A DNA stretch of 64,000 nucleotides from NCBI RefSeq assembly GCF_003056335.1, contig NZ_PYWA01000003.1:367057-431056 (forward strand). The letters run 5' to 3'. Below the pieces are notes generated by a model. That model was given only the letters and a program-made list of their open reading frames with translations. It searched no databases and was not told where the DNA came from. This stretch comes from Paracoccus indicus. Lineage in GTDB: Bacteria > Pseudomonadota > Alphaproteobacteria > Rhodobacterales > Rhodobacteraceae. Both the position numbers and the translations under genes were made by a program. Shown here in pieces: positions 28,906-38,845 of the stretch (the stretch's first letter is position 1; every line of letters starts with the position of its first letter).

Positions 28906-30759
28906 TCAGCGATACCCCTGCGCCTGCAGCTCGAACAGCTCGCGATAGCGGCCGTTCTGGGCCAGCAGTTCCTCGTGGTTGCCCTGCGCATCGACGCGGC
29001 CCTTTTCCAGCACGATGATCCGGTCGGCCATCCGCACGCTGGAGAAGCGATGCGAGATCAGCAGCGCCGTGCGTCCATGCGTCAGTTCCTTGAACCGCTC
29101 GAAGATCTCGTATTCGGCCCGGGCGTCCAGTGCGGCGGTGGGTTCATCCAGGATCAGCAGTTGTGCATCACGCATATAGGCGCGGGCGATGGCCAGCTTC
29201 TGCCACTCGCCGCCCGACAGGTCCAAGCCCTTGCTGAACCGATTGCCGACCATCTGGTCATAGCCCTTGGGCAGCTTGGCGATGACCTGATCGGCCAGCG
29301 ACCGTTCGGCGGCAGAGATGATTCGCGGACGGTCGTCCCGCGCCTCGATTCGACCTATGGCGATGTTTTCCGAAGCCGTGACGGCATAGCGGACAAAGTC
29401 TTGGAAGATCACGCCAACCGCGCCGCGCAATTCGTCCAGATCATAGTCCCGCAGGTCGCGCCCATCCAGCAGGATGCGCCCTTCGTCGGGGTCATAGAGC
29501 CGCGCCAGCAGCTTGACGATGGTGGTCTTGCCTGCGCCGTTTTCACCGACCAGCGCCACGGTTTCCCCGGAATGCAGATCAAAACTCATCCCGCGGATGG
29601 CCCAATCGTCACGACCGGGATAGCGGAAGCCAACGTTCTCGAAGCGGAAGCCCTGCGTGATTGGGGTCGGGATCGGCAGGGCGTCGGGGCGCGAGGCGAT
29701 GGCGGGGGTCGAGGTGAAGAACTCGAACAGATCGTCCAGATACATCGCCTGTCCGGCCATGCTTGAAAAGCTGCTCAGCAGACCCTCCAGCAGCCCGCGC
29801 AGGCGAAGGAAGCTGCCCGAGAGAAAGGTCAGATCGCCAAGCGTCAGATCGCCGGTCAGAGCGTTGGCGATGATCCAGAGGAAGGCGCCGTAATAGGCCA
29901 GGGTCCCCATCGCCGTCAGCCCCGCCATCACCGTCAGCTGACGTCGCTGGATGGCGCGGTTTTCGACGTAGAAGCGCCGCGCCAGCGTCAGGTAGCGGTC
30001 GCGGAGGAAGGGCGAGAGGCCAAAGATCTTGACCTCTTTCGCGGTCTCGGCGCTGGCCCCGATCATGCGCAGGTAATCGCGTTCGCGCCGGTCGGGCGCG
30101 CGGCGGTGGTTCAACGCATAGGTCTGGGCGTTGAAGTGCATCTCTCCGAACAGCGAAGGGATCAGCGCCACGGCCAGCAGCAGGACCAGCCACGGGTTGT
30201 AGACCAGCAGGCCGACCGCAAAGCTGCCCACGGTGACCAGATCCTGCAGCTGCTGCATGACCTGGTTGACCAGCGGAATGCGCCCCATCGTCTGGCGGCG
30301 TGCGCGGTCCAGCCGGTCCTGAAAGGCGGGGTCCTCGAAGCTGGCAAGGTCTAGGTCGCCCGCGTGGTCCATCAGCCGGATCGAGATGTCGATCACCAGC
30401 TTTTCCTGCAGCATGCTGTCGGTATAGCTGACCAGACGCCCCAGGATGTCCTGAGTCAGTGCCAGCGCCAGTTCCGCCACCACCAGCGCGATCAGCCCCG
30501 TAGCAAGCCCGCTGTCCCACCATCCCGACAGGGTCTCGGGGTGGCCGGGCAGGGACGACAGCCGCACGACCTGGTCGATGATCAGCTTGCCGACCCACAG
30601 CATCGCCACGGGCATGACCGCCCGCAGCAGGCGCAGGACGATCATCGACAGGGTCAGCGCGGGGCTGGCCTGCCACACCATCCGCAGGAAGGGCGGGATG
30701 TTCTTCAGCGCCGCCCAACGCGCTGCAAATGTGGTTGCAGTCGGGTCGGACGGCGGCAT
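28906..30759 (-). CDS. ABC transporter, fused permease and ATPase (exporter type)
   Basis: This 617-residue half-transporter has an N-terminal membrane domain (about six helices, residues ~30-320) and a C-terminal ATPase with Walker A GENGAGKTT, signature LSGGEW, Walker B LLILDEPTAALD and switch histidine LISHR. The domain order is typical of exporters of lipids, peptides or drugs. It begins one base after the oppF stop and so appears to be the last gene of the opp operon. This association is unusual for a peptide importer. The substrate is unknown. Confidence 0.9.
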   Translation of the reverse strand: MPPSDPTATTFAARWAALKNIPPFLRMVWQASPALTLSMIVLRLLRAVMPVAMLWVGKLIIDQVVRLSSLPGHPETLSGWWDSGLATGLIALVVAELALALTQDILGRLVSYTDSMLQEKLVIDISIRLMDHAGDLDLASFEDPAFQDRLDRARRQTMGRIPLVNQVMQQLQDLVTVGSFAVGLLVYNPWLVLLLAVALIPSLFGEMHFNAQTYALNHRRAPDRRERDYLRMIGASAETAKEVKIFGLSPFLRDRYLTLARRFYVENRAIQRRQLTVMAGLTAMGTLAYYGAFLWIIANALTGDLTLGDLTFLSGSFLRLRGLLEGLLSSFSSMAGQAMYLDDLFEFFTSTPAIASRPDALPIPTPITQGFRFENVGFRYPGRDDWAIRGMSFDLHSGETVALVGENGAGKTTIVKLLARLYDPDEGRILLDGRDLRDYDLDELRGAVGVIFQDFVRYAVTASENIAIGRIEARDDRPRIISAAERSLADQVIAKLPKGYDQMVGNRFSKGLDLSGGEWQKLAIARAYMRDAQLLILDEPTAALDARAEYEIFERFKELTHGRTALLISHRFSSVRMADRIIVLEKGRVDAQGNHEELLAQNGRYRELFELQAQGYR

Positions 30760-30760
30760 C

Positions 30761-31783
30761 TTACGCGGCCTCGTGTCGACGGGCGTGGGCGATCTCGGCC
30801 TCGGTCAGGGGGCCGGGATAATGGCAGGCGATCTTGTGGTCGCCGCCGATGGGCGCCGGAACCTCCTCGGCGCAGCGGGCCTGCGCGCGGGGGCAGCGCG
30901 TGCGGAAGACGCAGCCCGAAGGTGGGTTCATGGGCGAGGGCAGATCACCCGCCAGCGGTACGATGGTCTTTCCGGTCTCGATCGTCGGATCGGGGACCGG
31001 AACTGCCGACAGCAGCGCCTGCGTATAGGGGTGCTGCGGGTTGCCATACAGCTCGGTCGAGGAGGCGACCTCCATCACCTTGCCCAGATAAAGCACCATC
31101 ACCCGGTCGCTGATATGTTTGACCACAGACAGGTCGTGGGCGATGAAGACCAGCGCCAGCCCCAGTTCCTTTTGCAGCCGGATCAGCAGGTTGATCACCT
31201 GCGCTTGGATCGAGACATCCAGCGCCGAAACCGGCTCGTCGCAGATGATCAGCTTGGGCTCCACGATCAGCGCGCGGGCGATGCCGATGCGCTGGCACTG
31301 GCCGCCGCTGAATTCATGGGGATAGCGGTTGATCTGGTTCGGCAGCAGGCCCACCCGCTCCATCATCGCCTTGACGCGGTCGCGGACCTCGGCGCGGCCA
31401 AGGTCGGGGCGGTGCGTGGTCAGCGGCTCGGCGATGATCTGGCCCACGGTCATGCGCGGGTTCAGGCTGGCCAGAGGATCCTGGAAGACCATCTGGATGT
31501 CGCTGCGATATTTCATCATCTGGCGCGGAGACATGGCCAGCAGGTCCTTGCCGTCGATCCATTCGGCCTGCCCCTCGGCGTGGACCAACCCGATCAGGGC
31601 GCGGGCCAGCGTGGATTTCCCGCAGCCCGATTCACCCACGACGCCCAAGGTCTCACCGGGGTTCAGGGTGAAATCGACGCCTGCGACGGCATGCAGGGGC
31701 CGGGGCTTGGCCCAGGGCAGATCGCCCTCGCGGCGGATCTGGAAGGTCACGCGCAAGTCGCGCACATCAAGAAGCGGGTTCAT
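30761..31783 (-). CDS. oppF: Oligopeptide ABC transporter ATPase OppF
   Basis: This 340-residue ATPase of the peptide/nickel family has Walker A GESGCGKST, signature FSGGQCQR, Walker B LIICDEPVSALD, and the C-terminal oligo_HPY region with cysteines (CVFRTRCPRAQARC), which in relatives holds an Fe-S cluster. It energises import through OppBC together with OppD. It overlaps the oppD stop in ATGA. Confidence 0.93.
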   Translation of the reverse strand: MNPLLDVRDLRVTFQIRREGDLPWAKPRPLHAVAGVDFTLNPGETLGVVGESGCGKSTLARALIGLVHAEGQAEWIDGKDLLAMSPRQMMKYRSDIQMVFQDPLASLNPRMTVGQIIAEPLTTHRPDLGRAEVRDRVKAMMERVGLLPNQINRYPHEFSGGQCQRIGIARALIVEPKLIICDEPVSALDVSIQAQVINLLIRLQKELGLALVFIAHDLSVVKHISDRVMVLYLGKVMEVASSTELYGNPQHPYTQALLSAVPVPDPTIETGKTIVPLAGDLPSPMNPPSGCVFRTRCPRAQARCAEEVPAPIGGDHKIACHYPGPLTEAEIAHARRHEAA

Positions 31784-32886
31784 TGCTGTCCCTCCACCGT
31801 GCTGGGGGTTCCGGCGGCGCCAGCGCCTGCCACGGCACCGCGCGGGATGGCCTGCGCGGGACCGTCGCCAAGATCGGCTGCGGGCTGGTCGTCGTCGATG
31901 GTGATACGGGTCTGGCGGGCGATGACCTCGGCCACGGGGGCGTGACAGGCGCGGGCCTGTTCGGGGGCAAAGCCTTCCAGCGGCGGATCGATCGTGTCGC
32001 AGCCCTCGCGTGCATAGGGGCAGCGCGGAGAGAATGCGCAGCCGCTTGGGGGCCGGCTCATATTCGGGGGCTGGCCGGGGATGGCGTGCAGTTCCTCGGA
32101 CGTCTGGTCGACGCGCGGGATCGCGTCCAGCAGCCCTTGGGTATAGGGATGCGTCGGCGCGGCGAAGATCGGACGCACCGGCCCGGTTTCACGAATGCGC
32201 CCGCCATACATGACCGCCACGCGTTCGCAGGACCCTGCGACCACGCCCAGATCATGGGTGATCAGGATCATCGCCATGCCGAAATCGTGCTGCAACTCCT
32301 TCAGCAGCTGCATGATCTGGGCCTGAACAGTGACGTCCAGCGCGGTGGTCGGTTCATCCGCGATCAGCAGCTTGGGCTTGCACAGCAGCGCCATGGCGAT
32401 CATCACACGCTGGCGCATGCCGCCGCTGAATTCATGCGGGTAAAGGCGCACGCGGCCCTTGGCGTCGGGGATCTTGACGGCGTCCAGCATCTGGACAGCC
32501 TGCGCCACGGCCTCGCGCTTGCCGATGCCCTTGTGCAGGGTCAGCACCTCGGCCATCTGGTCGGCCACCCGCATATAGGGGTTCAGCGAGGTCATCGGGT
32601 CCTGAAAGATCATTGCCATCTTCTCGGCGCGGATGCTGTTCAGCACCTTGGGCTTGGCGTTCAGGATTTCCTGGCCGTCGAAGACGACCGACCCCGAGGC
32701 GCGACCATTGCGCGCCAGCAGGCCCATCATCGCGAAGGACAGCTGCGATTTGCCGCTGCCGGATTCGCCCACGATGCCAAGGGTCTGGCCAGCCTCGACC
32801 GAGAGGTTGACGTTGTTGACGGCGCAGACCTCGGCGTCGTTGGTCTGGAAGCGGACCGAGAGGTTCCGGATGTCTAGAAGGCTCAT
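31780..32886 (-). CDS. oppD: Oligopeptide ABC transporter ATPase OppD
   Basis: This 368-residue partner ATPase has Walker [10 protein letters not shown], signature FSGGMRQR, Walker [13 protein letters not shown] and the C-terminal [14 protein letters not shown] region. A ~60-residue tail, poor in motifs and ending in TVEGQQ, extends past the usual end. It pairs with OppF to drive peptide import. The gap to oppC is 2 bp, consistent with one operon. Confidence 0.93.
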   Translation of the reverse strand: MSLLDIRNLSVRFQTNDAEVCAVNNVNLSVEAGQTLGIVGESGSGKSQLSFAMMGLLARNGRASGSVVFDGQEILNAKPKVLNSIRAEKMAMIFQDPMTSLNPYMRVADQMAEVLTLHKGIGKREAVAQAVQMLDAVKIPDAKGRVRLYPHEFSGGMRQRVMIAMALLCKPKLLIADEPTTALDVTVQAQIMQLLKELQHDFGMAMILITHDLGVVAGSCERVAVMYGGRIRETGPVRPIFAAPTHPYTQGLLDAIPRVDQTSEELHAIPGQPPNMSRPPSGCAFSPRCPYAREGCDTIDPPLEGFAPEQARACHAPVAEVIARQTRITIDDDQPAADLGDGPAQAIPRGAVAGAGAAGTPSTVEGQQ

Positions 32887-32888
32887 GC

Positions 32889-33815
32889 TCAGCGCTCCTT
32901 CGGGTCGAGGGCATCACGCAGGCCGTCGCCCACGAAGAAGAAGCCGAACAGCGTGATGACAAAGAAGAACAGCGGGAAGGCCAGTTGCCACAAGGTGCCA
33001 TAGTTCATCGTGCCTGCCCCTTCGGAAATCAACGCGCCCCAGCTGGTCAGCGGTTCCTGAACCCCAAGGCCAAGGAAGCTGATGAAGCTTTCGGTCAGGA
33101 TCATCAGCGGCACCAGCAGCGTCGCATAGACTGCGACCACGCCCAGAAGGTTCGGGACGATGTGGCGGATGATGATCTTCCACGCGGGAACGCCGGTGGC
33201 GCGGGCAGCCTCGATGAATTCGCGGTTCTTTAGCGACAGGGTCTGGCCGCGCACGATGCGCGACATGTCCAGCCAGCTGATCAACCCGATGCCCAGAAAC
33301 AGCATCGACATCGACCGCCCGAACATCACCAGCAGCAGGATCAGCACGAACATGTAGGGAATCGACATCAGGATATCGACGGTCCGCATCATGATCTGAT
33401 CGGTGCGCCCGCCGACATAACCCGCCGTCGCGCCATAAAGCGTGCCGACGATGACGGCGATGCCCGCCCCCACGACGCCGACCATCAGGCTGACCTGCGT
33501 CCCTTGGACCACCCGCGCGAAGAGGTCGCGGCCCAAGTTGTCGGTGCCGAAGTAATGGCCGTTTTCGAACGAGGGCTGGCCCATCTGGGCGACCTGTCCC
33601 ATGACGCTGAAGTCCAGCTCCTCGTTCGACCAGACGGCGAACTGACCGCCGACCAGCGCGAAGACCGAAACCAGGATCAGGATGATCAGACCCAGCATTG
33701 CACCCTTGTTGTTCAGGAACCGCTTGCGTGCGTCCGCCCAAGGGCTGCGGCCGCGAACCTCGTCCTGCACCAGCTTGGCCGACAGGGATTTCATCTTTTG
33801 TTCGTCAATGACCAT
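32889..33815 (-). CDS. oppC: Oligopeptide ABC transporter permease OppC
   Basis: This 308-residue inner-membrane permease has an N-terminal helix (OppC_N type, ~36-58), a periplasmic loop and five further helices, with the EAA-like loop EAARATGVPAWKIIIRHIVPN that contacts the ATPases. It forms the channel with OppB. The ATG at 33815 lies 3 bp after the oppB stop. Confidence 0.93.
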   Translation of the reverse strand: MVIDEQKMKSLSAKLVQDEVRGRSPWADARKRFLNNKGAMLGLIILILVSVFALVGGQFAVWSNEELDFSVMGQVAQMGQPSFENGHYFGTDNLGRDLFARVVQGTQVSLMVGVVGAGIAVIVGTLYGATAGYVGGRTDQIMMRTVDILMSIPYMFVLILLLVMFGRSMSMLFLGIGLISWLDMSRIVRGQTLSLKNREFIEAARATGVPAWKIIIRHIVPNLLGVVAVYATLLVPLMILTESFISFLGLGVQEPLTSWGALISEGAGTMNYGTLWQLAFPLFFFVITLFGFFFVGDGLRDALDPKER

Positions 33816-33818
33816 GGC

Positions 33819-34742
33819 TCAATACCTGATCTTGGGGTCGATCCATGCGTAAAGCACGTCGACGATAAGGTTGAACAGGATCGTCAGCGCGCCCACCAGA
33901 ATGGTCACGCCCATCATCACCGCATAGTCACGGTTCAGCGCCGAGTCCACGAAGGCCTTGCCGATCCCGCCGGTCGAGAAATACATGTCGATCACCACCG
34001 AACCGGTGATCATCGACACGAAGACCGGACCCAGATAGCTGATCACCGGCAGCATCGCGGGCTTCAACGCGTGGCGGATGATGACCCGGTGTTCGGGCAT
34101 CCCCTTGGCGCGGGCCGTGCGGATGTGGTTCGAACCCAGCACCTCCAGCATGGAAGACCGTGTGATCCGCGCGATCGACGCCATATAGCTGGTCGCCAGC
34201 GCGATCACCGGCATGATCCAGAAACTGGGGTCGCTAAAGCTCCAACCGCCGCCGGGCAGCAGACCGTACCACAGCGTCAGAACCAGCACCAACAACGGCG
34301 CCATCACGAAGTTCGGCAGGACCTGCGCACCGATGGAAATCCCTACCGCGATGTAATCGACCCATGAATTGTGCCAGATGGCCGCGACGACGCCCAAGGA
34401 CACGCCCAGCACGATGGCCGACACGAAGGACAGCACGCCATAGGTCAGCGTCACGGGAAAGCCCGCGGCGATCAGCTGGTTCACCGTCCGGTCGGGATAG
34501 ACGAAGCTGGGACCGAAGTCGAAATGCACCACGATGTTGTAGAGATAGTTCCAGATCTGCAGCCACAGCGGGTCGTTCAACCCGTATTGCGCCTCGAGGT
34601 TGGCGATCACCTGCGGCGGCAGGGCGCGTTCGGCGGTGAAGGGACCGCCCGGTGCCATGTGCATCAGGATGAAGGAAAAGACGATCAGCAGCAGCAGCGT
34701 GGGTATCGCCACCGCCAGCCGTCGCAGGATGAATGCGATCAT
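33819..34742 (-). CDS. oppB: Oligopeptide ABC transporter permease OppB
   Basis: This 307-residue permease has the OppB layout: an N-terminal helix, the periplasmic region with MAPGGPF and LNDPLWLQIW, and five C-terminal helices with the ATPase-coupling loop RTARAKGMPEHRVIIRHALKPA. It follows oppA after an 88-bp gap holding a strong hairpin, the usual arrangement when the binding protein is made in excess of the permease. Confidence 0.94.
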   Translation of the reverse strand: MIAFILRRLAVAIPTLLLLIVFSFILMHMAPGGPFTAERALPPQVIANLEAQYGLNDPLWLQIWNYLYNIVVHFDFGPSFVYPDRTVNQLIAAGFPVTLTYGVLSFVSAIVLGVSLGVVAAIWHNSWVDYIAVGISIGAQVLPNFVMAPLLVLVLTLWYGLLPGGGWSFSDPSFWIMPVIALATSYMASIARITRSSMLEVLGSNHIRTARAKGMPEHRVIIRHALKPAMLPVISYLGPVFVSMITGSVVIDMYFSTGGIGKAFVDSALNRDYAVMMGVTILVGALTILFNLIVDVLYAWIDPKIRY

Positions 34743-34777
34743 CGCGTTGGGCTCCCTGCGGGATGGTTGAAAGCCGA

Positions 34778-34809
34778 GGGCCGGGACAGGTCAAAACCCG
34801 TCCCGGCCC
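34778..34809 (-). other. Stable intercistronic hairpin between oppA and oppB
   Basis: A perfect 10-bp GC-rich stem (34778-34787 with 34800-34809) has a 12-base loop and no proper T-run. Its place directly after the binding-protein gene fits a partial terminator or 3'-end stabiliser that raises oppA expression over the permease genes; this is inference from position. Confidence 0.65.
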
Positions 34810-34830
34810 GATCATGAAAGGTCGGTTGCC

Positions 34831-36432
34831 TTATTCGGCGACGCGATACAGGTCCTTGGCATACCACGTGTTCAACAGGTTTTCACGCGGAAGGCCCTTG
34901 ATGGCCGGGTTGATCATGTCGACCTTGGCATAGTGATAGACGAAGACCGCGGGCATTTCTTCGGCCAGGATCTCCTCGGCGCGCTGATACAGCGGCGTGG
35001 TATCATCGGCCGTGCGGGCGTCGACCAGCAGCTTGTCGTATTCCTCGTTCGACCATTTGCCGCTGTTGTAGCCGTCGGTGCGGAACCAGTCGAGGAAGGT
35101 CGAGGCTTCGTTGTAGTCGGCGCACCAGGCATAGCGGGCGACGTCGAAGTCCTGCGATTGCAGGCGGTCGGTATGGACCTTCCATTCGACGTTGTTCAGC
35201 TCGACCTCGATGCCCAGGGGGCGCCAGAATTGCTGTGCCGCGATGGCCAGCAGGCGGTGGCTGTCATCGGTGTTGTACTGCAAGGACACCTTGACCGGGT
35301 TGTCGGGACCATAGCCTGCCTCGGCCAGCAGTTCCTTGGCCTTGGCCATCCGGTCTTCCATCGACATGTCGGCCATGCCGCCTTCGGGCGGGGTAAAGCC
35401 GTTGATGGCCCAATGGGTCCAGGTATAGGCGGGCTTCTGACCGCCCTGCAGAACCTGATCGACGATCACCTCGCGGTTCAGACCAAGCGCCATGGCCTGA
35501 CGGACGCGAACGTCCTTCAGCGCCTCGGGGCCCTTGTCCGACAGGTTCATCACGTAGGCATAGGAACAGCCGTAGGGAACCGAGACGGCTTCCTCGGGGG
35601 ATTGTTCGGACAGGCGCGGATACTGGCCTGCGGGGATCTGGACGCGGTCCAGCTCGCCTGCCTGATAGCGGGTCAGGGCGACGTTGTTGTCGTTCACGGT
35701 GACGCCGCGAACCGTTTCCATCAGGACGTTGTCGGCGTCCCAGTATTCCGGGTTCTTCTCCATCACGATCTCGACGCCCAGATTGTGGCTGGCCAGCGTG
35801 AAGGCACCGTTGCCGACCAGATGGTCGGGCTGGGTCCATTGGTCGCCGAATTCCTCGACCACGGCCTGCGGGACGGGATAGGTGGTGGCATGCGACAGCG
35901 TGCTGACGAAATAGGGGGTCGGCGTGGTCAGCGTGACCTCCAGCGTCTTGTCGTCGATGGCCTTGACGCCCAGTTCCTCGGGCTTGGCTTCGCCGGCGAC
36001 GATCTCGGTCGCGTTCACGACGTTCATCAACTCCATGTACCACGCGTATTCCGACGCGGTTTCCGGGTTCACGACGCGCTGCCAGGCAAAGACGAAATCT
36101 TCGGCCGTGACGGGCTCGCCGTTCGACCACTTGGCGTCGCGCAGCTTGAAGGTATAGGTCAGCTGATCGTCGCTGACCTCATAGCTTTCGGCGACGCCGG
36201 GGATCATCTCGCCCTTGGCGTTTTCGTTCATCAGACCTTCGAACAGCGAACGCAGCACGTCCGAACCTTCGACGTCGGTGTTCTTGGCCGGGTCCAGCGA
36301 CTTGATCGCGTCCAGCAGCCAATAGGTATAGGTCTGGCTGTCGGCCAGCGTCTCGCCCTCGGCGGGTTGGACGGCATAGGCGGGCAGTGCCAGCGCTGCC
36401 AACAGCGCGGTGGTGGTGAAAAGTCTGGTCAT
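34831..36432 (-). CDS. oppA: Peptide ABC transporter substrate-binding protein OppA
   Basis: This periplasmic binding protein of 533 residues starts with a Sec signal peptide (MTRLFTTTALLAALALPAYA, cleavage after AYA). SBP_bac_5 features include TYTFKLRDAKWSNGEPVTAEDF near residue 90. The start is ATG 36432 because GGAGGAG stands six bases upstream; an in-frame ATG at 36447 would leave no ribosome site and no clean signal peptide. It is the first gene of a six-gene operon (A-B-C-D-F-exporter). The promoter must lie in the 129-bp space shared with cobU. Confidence 0.95.
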   Translation of the reverse strand: MTRLFTTTALLAALALPAYAVQPAEGETLADSQTYTYWLLDAIKSLDPAKNTDVEGSDVLRSLFEGLMNENAKGEMIPGVAESYEVSDDQLTYTFKLRDAKWSNGEPVTAEDFVFAWQRVVNPETASEYAWYMELMNVVNATEIVAGEAKPEELGVKAIDDKTLEVTLTTPTPYFVSTLSHATTYPVPQAVVEEFGDQWTQPDHLVGNGAFTLASHNLGVEIVMEKNPEYWDADNVLMETVRGVTVNDNNVALTRYQAGELDRVQIPAGQYPRLSEQSPEEAVSVPYGCSYAYVMNLSDKGPEALKDVRVRQAMALGLNREVIVDQVLQGGQKPAYTWTHWAINGFTPPEGGMADMSMEDRMAKAKELLAEAGYGPDNPVKVSLQYNTDDSHRLLAIAAQQFWRPLGIEVELNNVEWKVHTDRLQSQDFDVARYAWCADYNEASTFLDWFRTDGYNSGKWSNEEYDKLLVDARTADDTTPLYQRAEEILAEEMPAVFVYHYAKVDMINPAIKGLPRENLLNTWYAKDLYRVAE

Positions 36433-36561
36433 GGCCAGCTCCTCCATGTTGCATGTGGGCGTCTTCTGCGCCCGAATGGCGCGACGTTACGCAAACTTGC
36501 GCGATGAGCAAGCGGCCTTTGCGCCTTTTCAACCGTCCCACCATGTGGAACAGATGTCGCC

Positions 36562-37092
36562 ATGACACGGCACGGACATATCACGCTTGTGACGGGCGGC
36601 GCGCGATCGGGCAAATCGGCCTTGGCCGAGCGCCTTGTTGCACGACATGCAATGCCCCGCATCTATATCGCCACCGCCGAGGCGCGCGACGGCGAGATGG
36701 GCGAAAGAATACAGCGACATCAAATCAGTCGCGGCGAAAACTGGAAAACGGTCGAGGAACCCCGCGATCTGTGCCGGGCCCTTCGCGACACCGATGGGCA
36801 GGGGGTTCGGCTGGTCGACTGCCTGACCTTATGGATGTCGAACATGATGGGACAGGCGGATGTCGGCGCATTGGCCATGACGTTACGTCAGCAATGCTGT
36901 CCTGTCGTTCTTGTGACCAATGAACTGGGGCAGGGCATCGTGCCCGACAACGCCCTTGCGCGGCAGTTCCGCGATGAACACGGCTGGATGAACCAGACCA
37001 TCGGCGATCTGGCCGATCAGGTCTGGATGGCCGTCAGCGGCCAACCCCTGCGACTGAAACCCATGCCCGAGGGAATGCATGACCAACTTTGA
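36562..37092 (+). CDS. cobU: Adenosylcobinamide kinase / adenosylcobinamide-phosphate guanylyltransferase
   Basis: This 176-residue bifunctional enzyme of cobalamin nucleotide-loop assembly (CobU, also CobP) phosphorylates adenosylcobinamide and then adds GMP. The P-loop GGARSGKS is at 12-19, with RIYIATAEA and the guanylylation histidine region (IQRHQISRGENW) in the expected places. The gene overlaps cobT by 14 bp. It is divergent from oppA; the 129-bp gap shows no B12 riboswitch-sized structure. Confidence 0.94.
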   Translation: MTRHGHITLVTGGARSGKSALAERLVARHAMPRIYIATAEARDGEMGERIQRHQISRGENWKTVEEPRDLCRALRDTDGQGVRLVDCLTLWMSNMMGQADVGALAMTLRQQCCPVVLVTNELGQGIVPDNALARQFRDEHGWMNQTIGDLADQVWMAVSGQPLRLKPMPEGMHDQL

Positions 37093-38032
37093 CCAGGAAT
37101 CCGCCGATGCCGCACAGGCGCGTCAGGACGAACTGACGAAACCGCAAGGATCGCTTGGCCGGTTGGAGGAGCTTGCCGTGTTCATGGCCGGTTGGCGCCG
37201 CACCTCGCGTCCGGCGATGGACCGTGTGCAAGCGATCGTCTTTGCCGGTAATCACGGCGTCGTGGCGCGCGGCATCACGCCCTTTCCCGCCACCGTGACG
37301 GCGGCCATGGTCCAGAACTTTCGCAACGGGGGCGCGGCCATCAACCATATATGCAAGGTCGCGGGGGCTGATCTGCAGGTCATGGCGGTGGATCTGGACC
37401 GGCCCACCGCCGATTTCACCGCCGGTCCCGCCATGACCCCGGCCGAGGTGCAGCAGGCGATGGAGGCGGGGGCCGATGCCGTTGATCCGGACGCCGACAT
37501 CCTGCTGCTGGGCGAGATGGGCATCGGCAATTCCACGGTCGCGGCGGCACTGACGGCAGCCACCTTGGGCGGGCGTGCCGAGGATTGGGTCGGACCCGGC
37601 ACCGGCGCCCAGGGCCCGATGCTGCAGGCCAAGATCGCCGCCGTGGCGCAAGGCCTGGCGCTGCATTCACCCCGGACGACCGCCGAAACCTTGGCGGCGT
37701 TCGGCGGGCGCGAACAATCCGCAATCTGCGGCGCGATCCTGCGGGCGCGAGAGTTGCGCATTCCGGTGATGCTGGACGGCTTCATCTGTTGCGCCGCCGC
37801 AGCCGTGCTGACCCGCGACGATCCGCAGGCGCTGGACCATTGCCTGATCGGCCATGCAAGCGCCGAACCGGGCCACAAGCGATTGATCGCGGCCCTGGGC
37901 AAGCAACCGATCCTGGCTCTGGACATGCGCCTTGGCGAGGGATCGGGGGCAGGGGTCGCCCTGCTGGTCCTGCGCGCGGCGCTGGAGTGTCACAACGGCA
38001 TGGCCACTTTTGCCGAGGCCGGCATTGGCTAG
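37079..38032 (+). CDS. cobT: Nicotinate-nucleotide-dimethylbenzimidazole phosphoribosyltransferase
   Basis: CobT makes alpha-ribazole 5'-phosphate for the lower ligand of cobalamin. At 317 residues it is shorter than the enteric enzyme (~356). It keeps the motifs VFAGNHGVVARGITPFP, GEMGIGNSTVAAAL and the C-terminal catalytic glutamate region MRLGEGSGAG. It lies between cobU and cobS with overlaps on both sides, so the three late steps are co-expressed. Confidence 0.95.
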   Translation: MTNFDQESADAAQARQDELTKPQGSLGRLEELAVFMAGWRRTSRPAMDRVQAIVFAGNHGVVARGITPFPATVTAAMVQNFRNGGAAINHICKVAGADLQVMAVDLDRPTADFTAGPAMTPAEVQQAMEAGADAVDPDADILLLGEMGIGNSTVAAALTAATLGGRAEDWVGPGTGAQGPMLQAKIAAVAQGLALHSPRTTAETLAAFGGREQSAICGAILRARELRIPVMLDGFICCAAAAVLTRDDPQALDHCLIGHASAEPGHKRLIAALGKQPILALDMRLGEGSGAGVALLVLRAALECHNGMATFAEAGIG

Positions 38033-38744
38033 GCTGCAACAGCTGATCCTGGCGCTGGTCTTCCTGACACGGCTGCCCTTGGGTCGCTTCCTGCCGCCGA
38101 GGGTCCTGCCGCTGGCCAGCGCGGCCTGGGCGTTTCCCCTTGCAGGTGCGCTTGTCGGTGCCATTGCGGGTCTTCCCCTGTGGTTCGGACAGGGCCTGCT
38201 GTCCGCGGCACTGGCGGTCACCTTCGCCGTTTGGCTGACCGGTGGGCTGCACGAGGATGCCTTGGCCGATTTCGCGGATGCGGGCGGCGGGCGCGACCGT
38301 GCCGACCGGCTGCGGATCATGCGCGATTCGACCATCGGCAGCTATGGCGCGGCGGCGCTGATCTGCACCATGCTGATCCGCGTGGCGGCCTTGGGCCGGC
38401 TGGATGCGGCAGCGCTGATCGCCGCCATGGCCGCAGGTCGGCTGGCGCCGGTGCTGCTGATGCAGAGGATGCCGCCCGCGCGGGCCGACGGGCTGGGACA
38501 GGCCGCGGGGCGTCCCGGACGCCGCGCCTGTCTTTTTGCCGCCCTCGTGGCACTGCTGGCCCTGGTGATGGCAGCATCTGATGCCCGCGCGCTGATCGGC
38601 GGGGTCGTCGTCGCGCTGCTGGCGATGTGGTTCGTCTCGCGTCGCGCCGAACGTCTGCTGGGTGGGCAGACGGGGGACGTGCTGGGGGCGGCCTGTCTTG
38701 TGACCGAGACGGCGGTACTGGTCGCGTTGACCTGGGGCCCGTGA
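38025..38744 (+). CDS. cobS: Adenosylcobinamide-GDP ribazoletransferase (cobalamin synthase)
   Basis: CobS joins adenosylcobinamide-GDP and alpha-ribazole at the inner membrane. The protein of about 239 residues is highly hydrophobic and shows FLTRLPLG near the start and GGLHEDALADFADAGGGRDRADRLRIMRDS-type metal/substrate region around residue 75. No ATG fits. The TTG at 38025, six bases after a GAGG element and overlapping the cobT end by 8 bp, is the likely start; this is an inference. Confidence 0.9.
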   Translation: MARLQQLILALVFLTRLPLGRFLPPRVLPLASAAWAFPLAGALVGAIAGLPLWFGQGLLSAALAVTFAVWLTGGLHEDALADFADAGGGRDRADRLRIMRDSTIGSYGAAALICTMLIRVAALGRLDAAALIAAMAAGRLAPVLLMQRMPPARADGLGQAAGRPGRRACLFAALVALLALVMAASDARALIGGVVVALLAMWFVSRRAERLLGGQTGDVLGAACLVTETAVLVALTWGP

Positions 38745-38757
38745 TCCGCCGTCGCGC

Positions 38758-38787
38758 TTGACCCGCCCCGCCCCGATGCCGCATATC
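38758..38787 (+). promoter_or_regulatory. Possible sigma-70-type promoter for the TRAP permease genes
   Basis: TTGACC (38758-38763) is followed after 17-18 bp by a weak -10 (GCATAT/CATATC, 38781-38787) in the 101-bp gap between cobS and dctQ. The -35 is good, the -10 is poor. Confidence 0.3.
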
Positions 38788-38845
38788 GCAAGCCACAGGA
38801 ACCCGCGCCGGCCAACAAGGCGCGATCCACGAGGGAGGGGATTAC

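Noticed and set aside
36433..36561. Possible cobalamin riboswitch before cobU
   Set aside because: The gap is too short and has no B12-box-like sequence; only a short CGCAA-AC-TTGCG repeat is seen.
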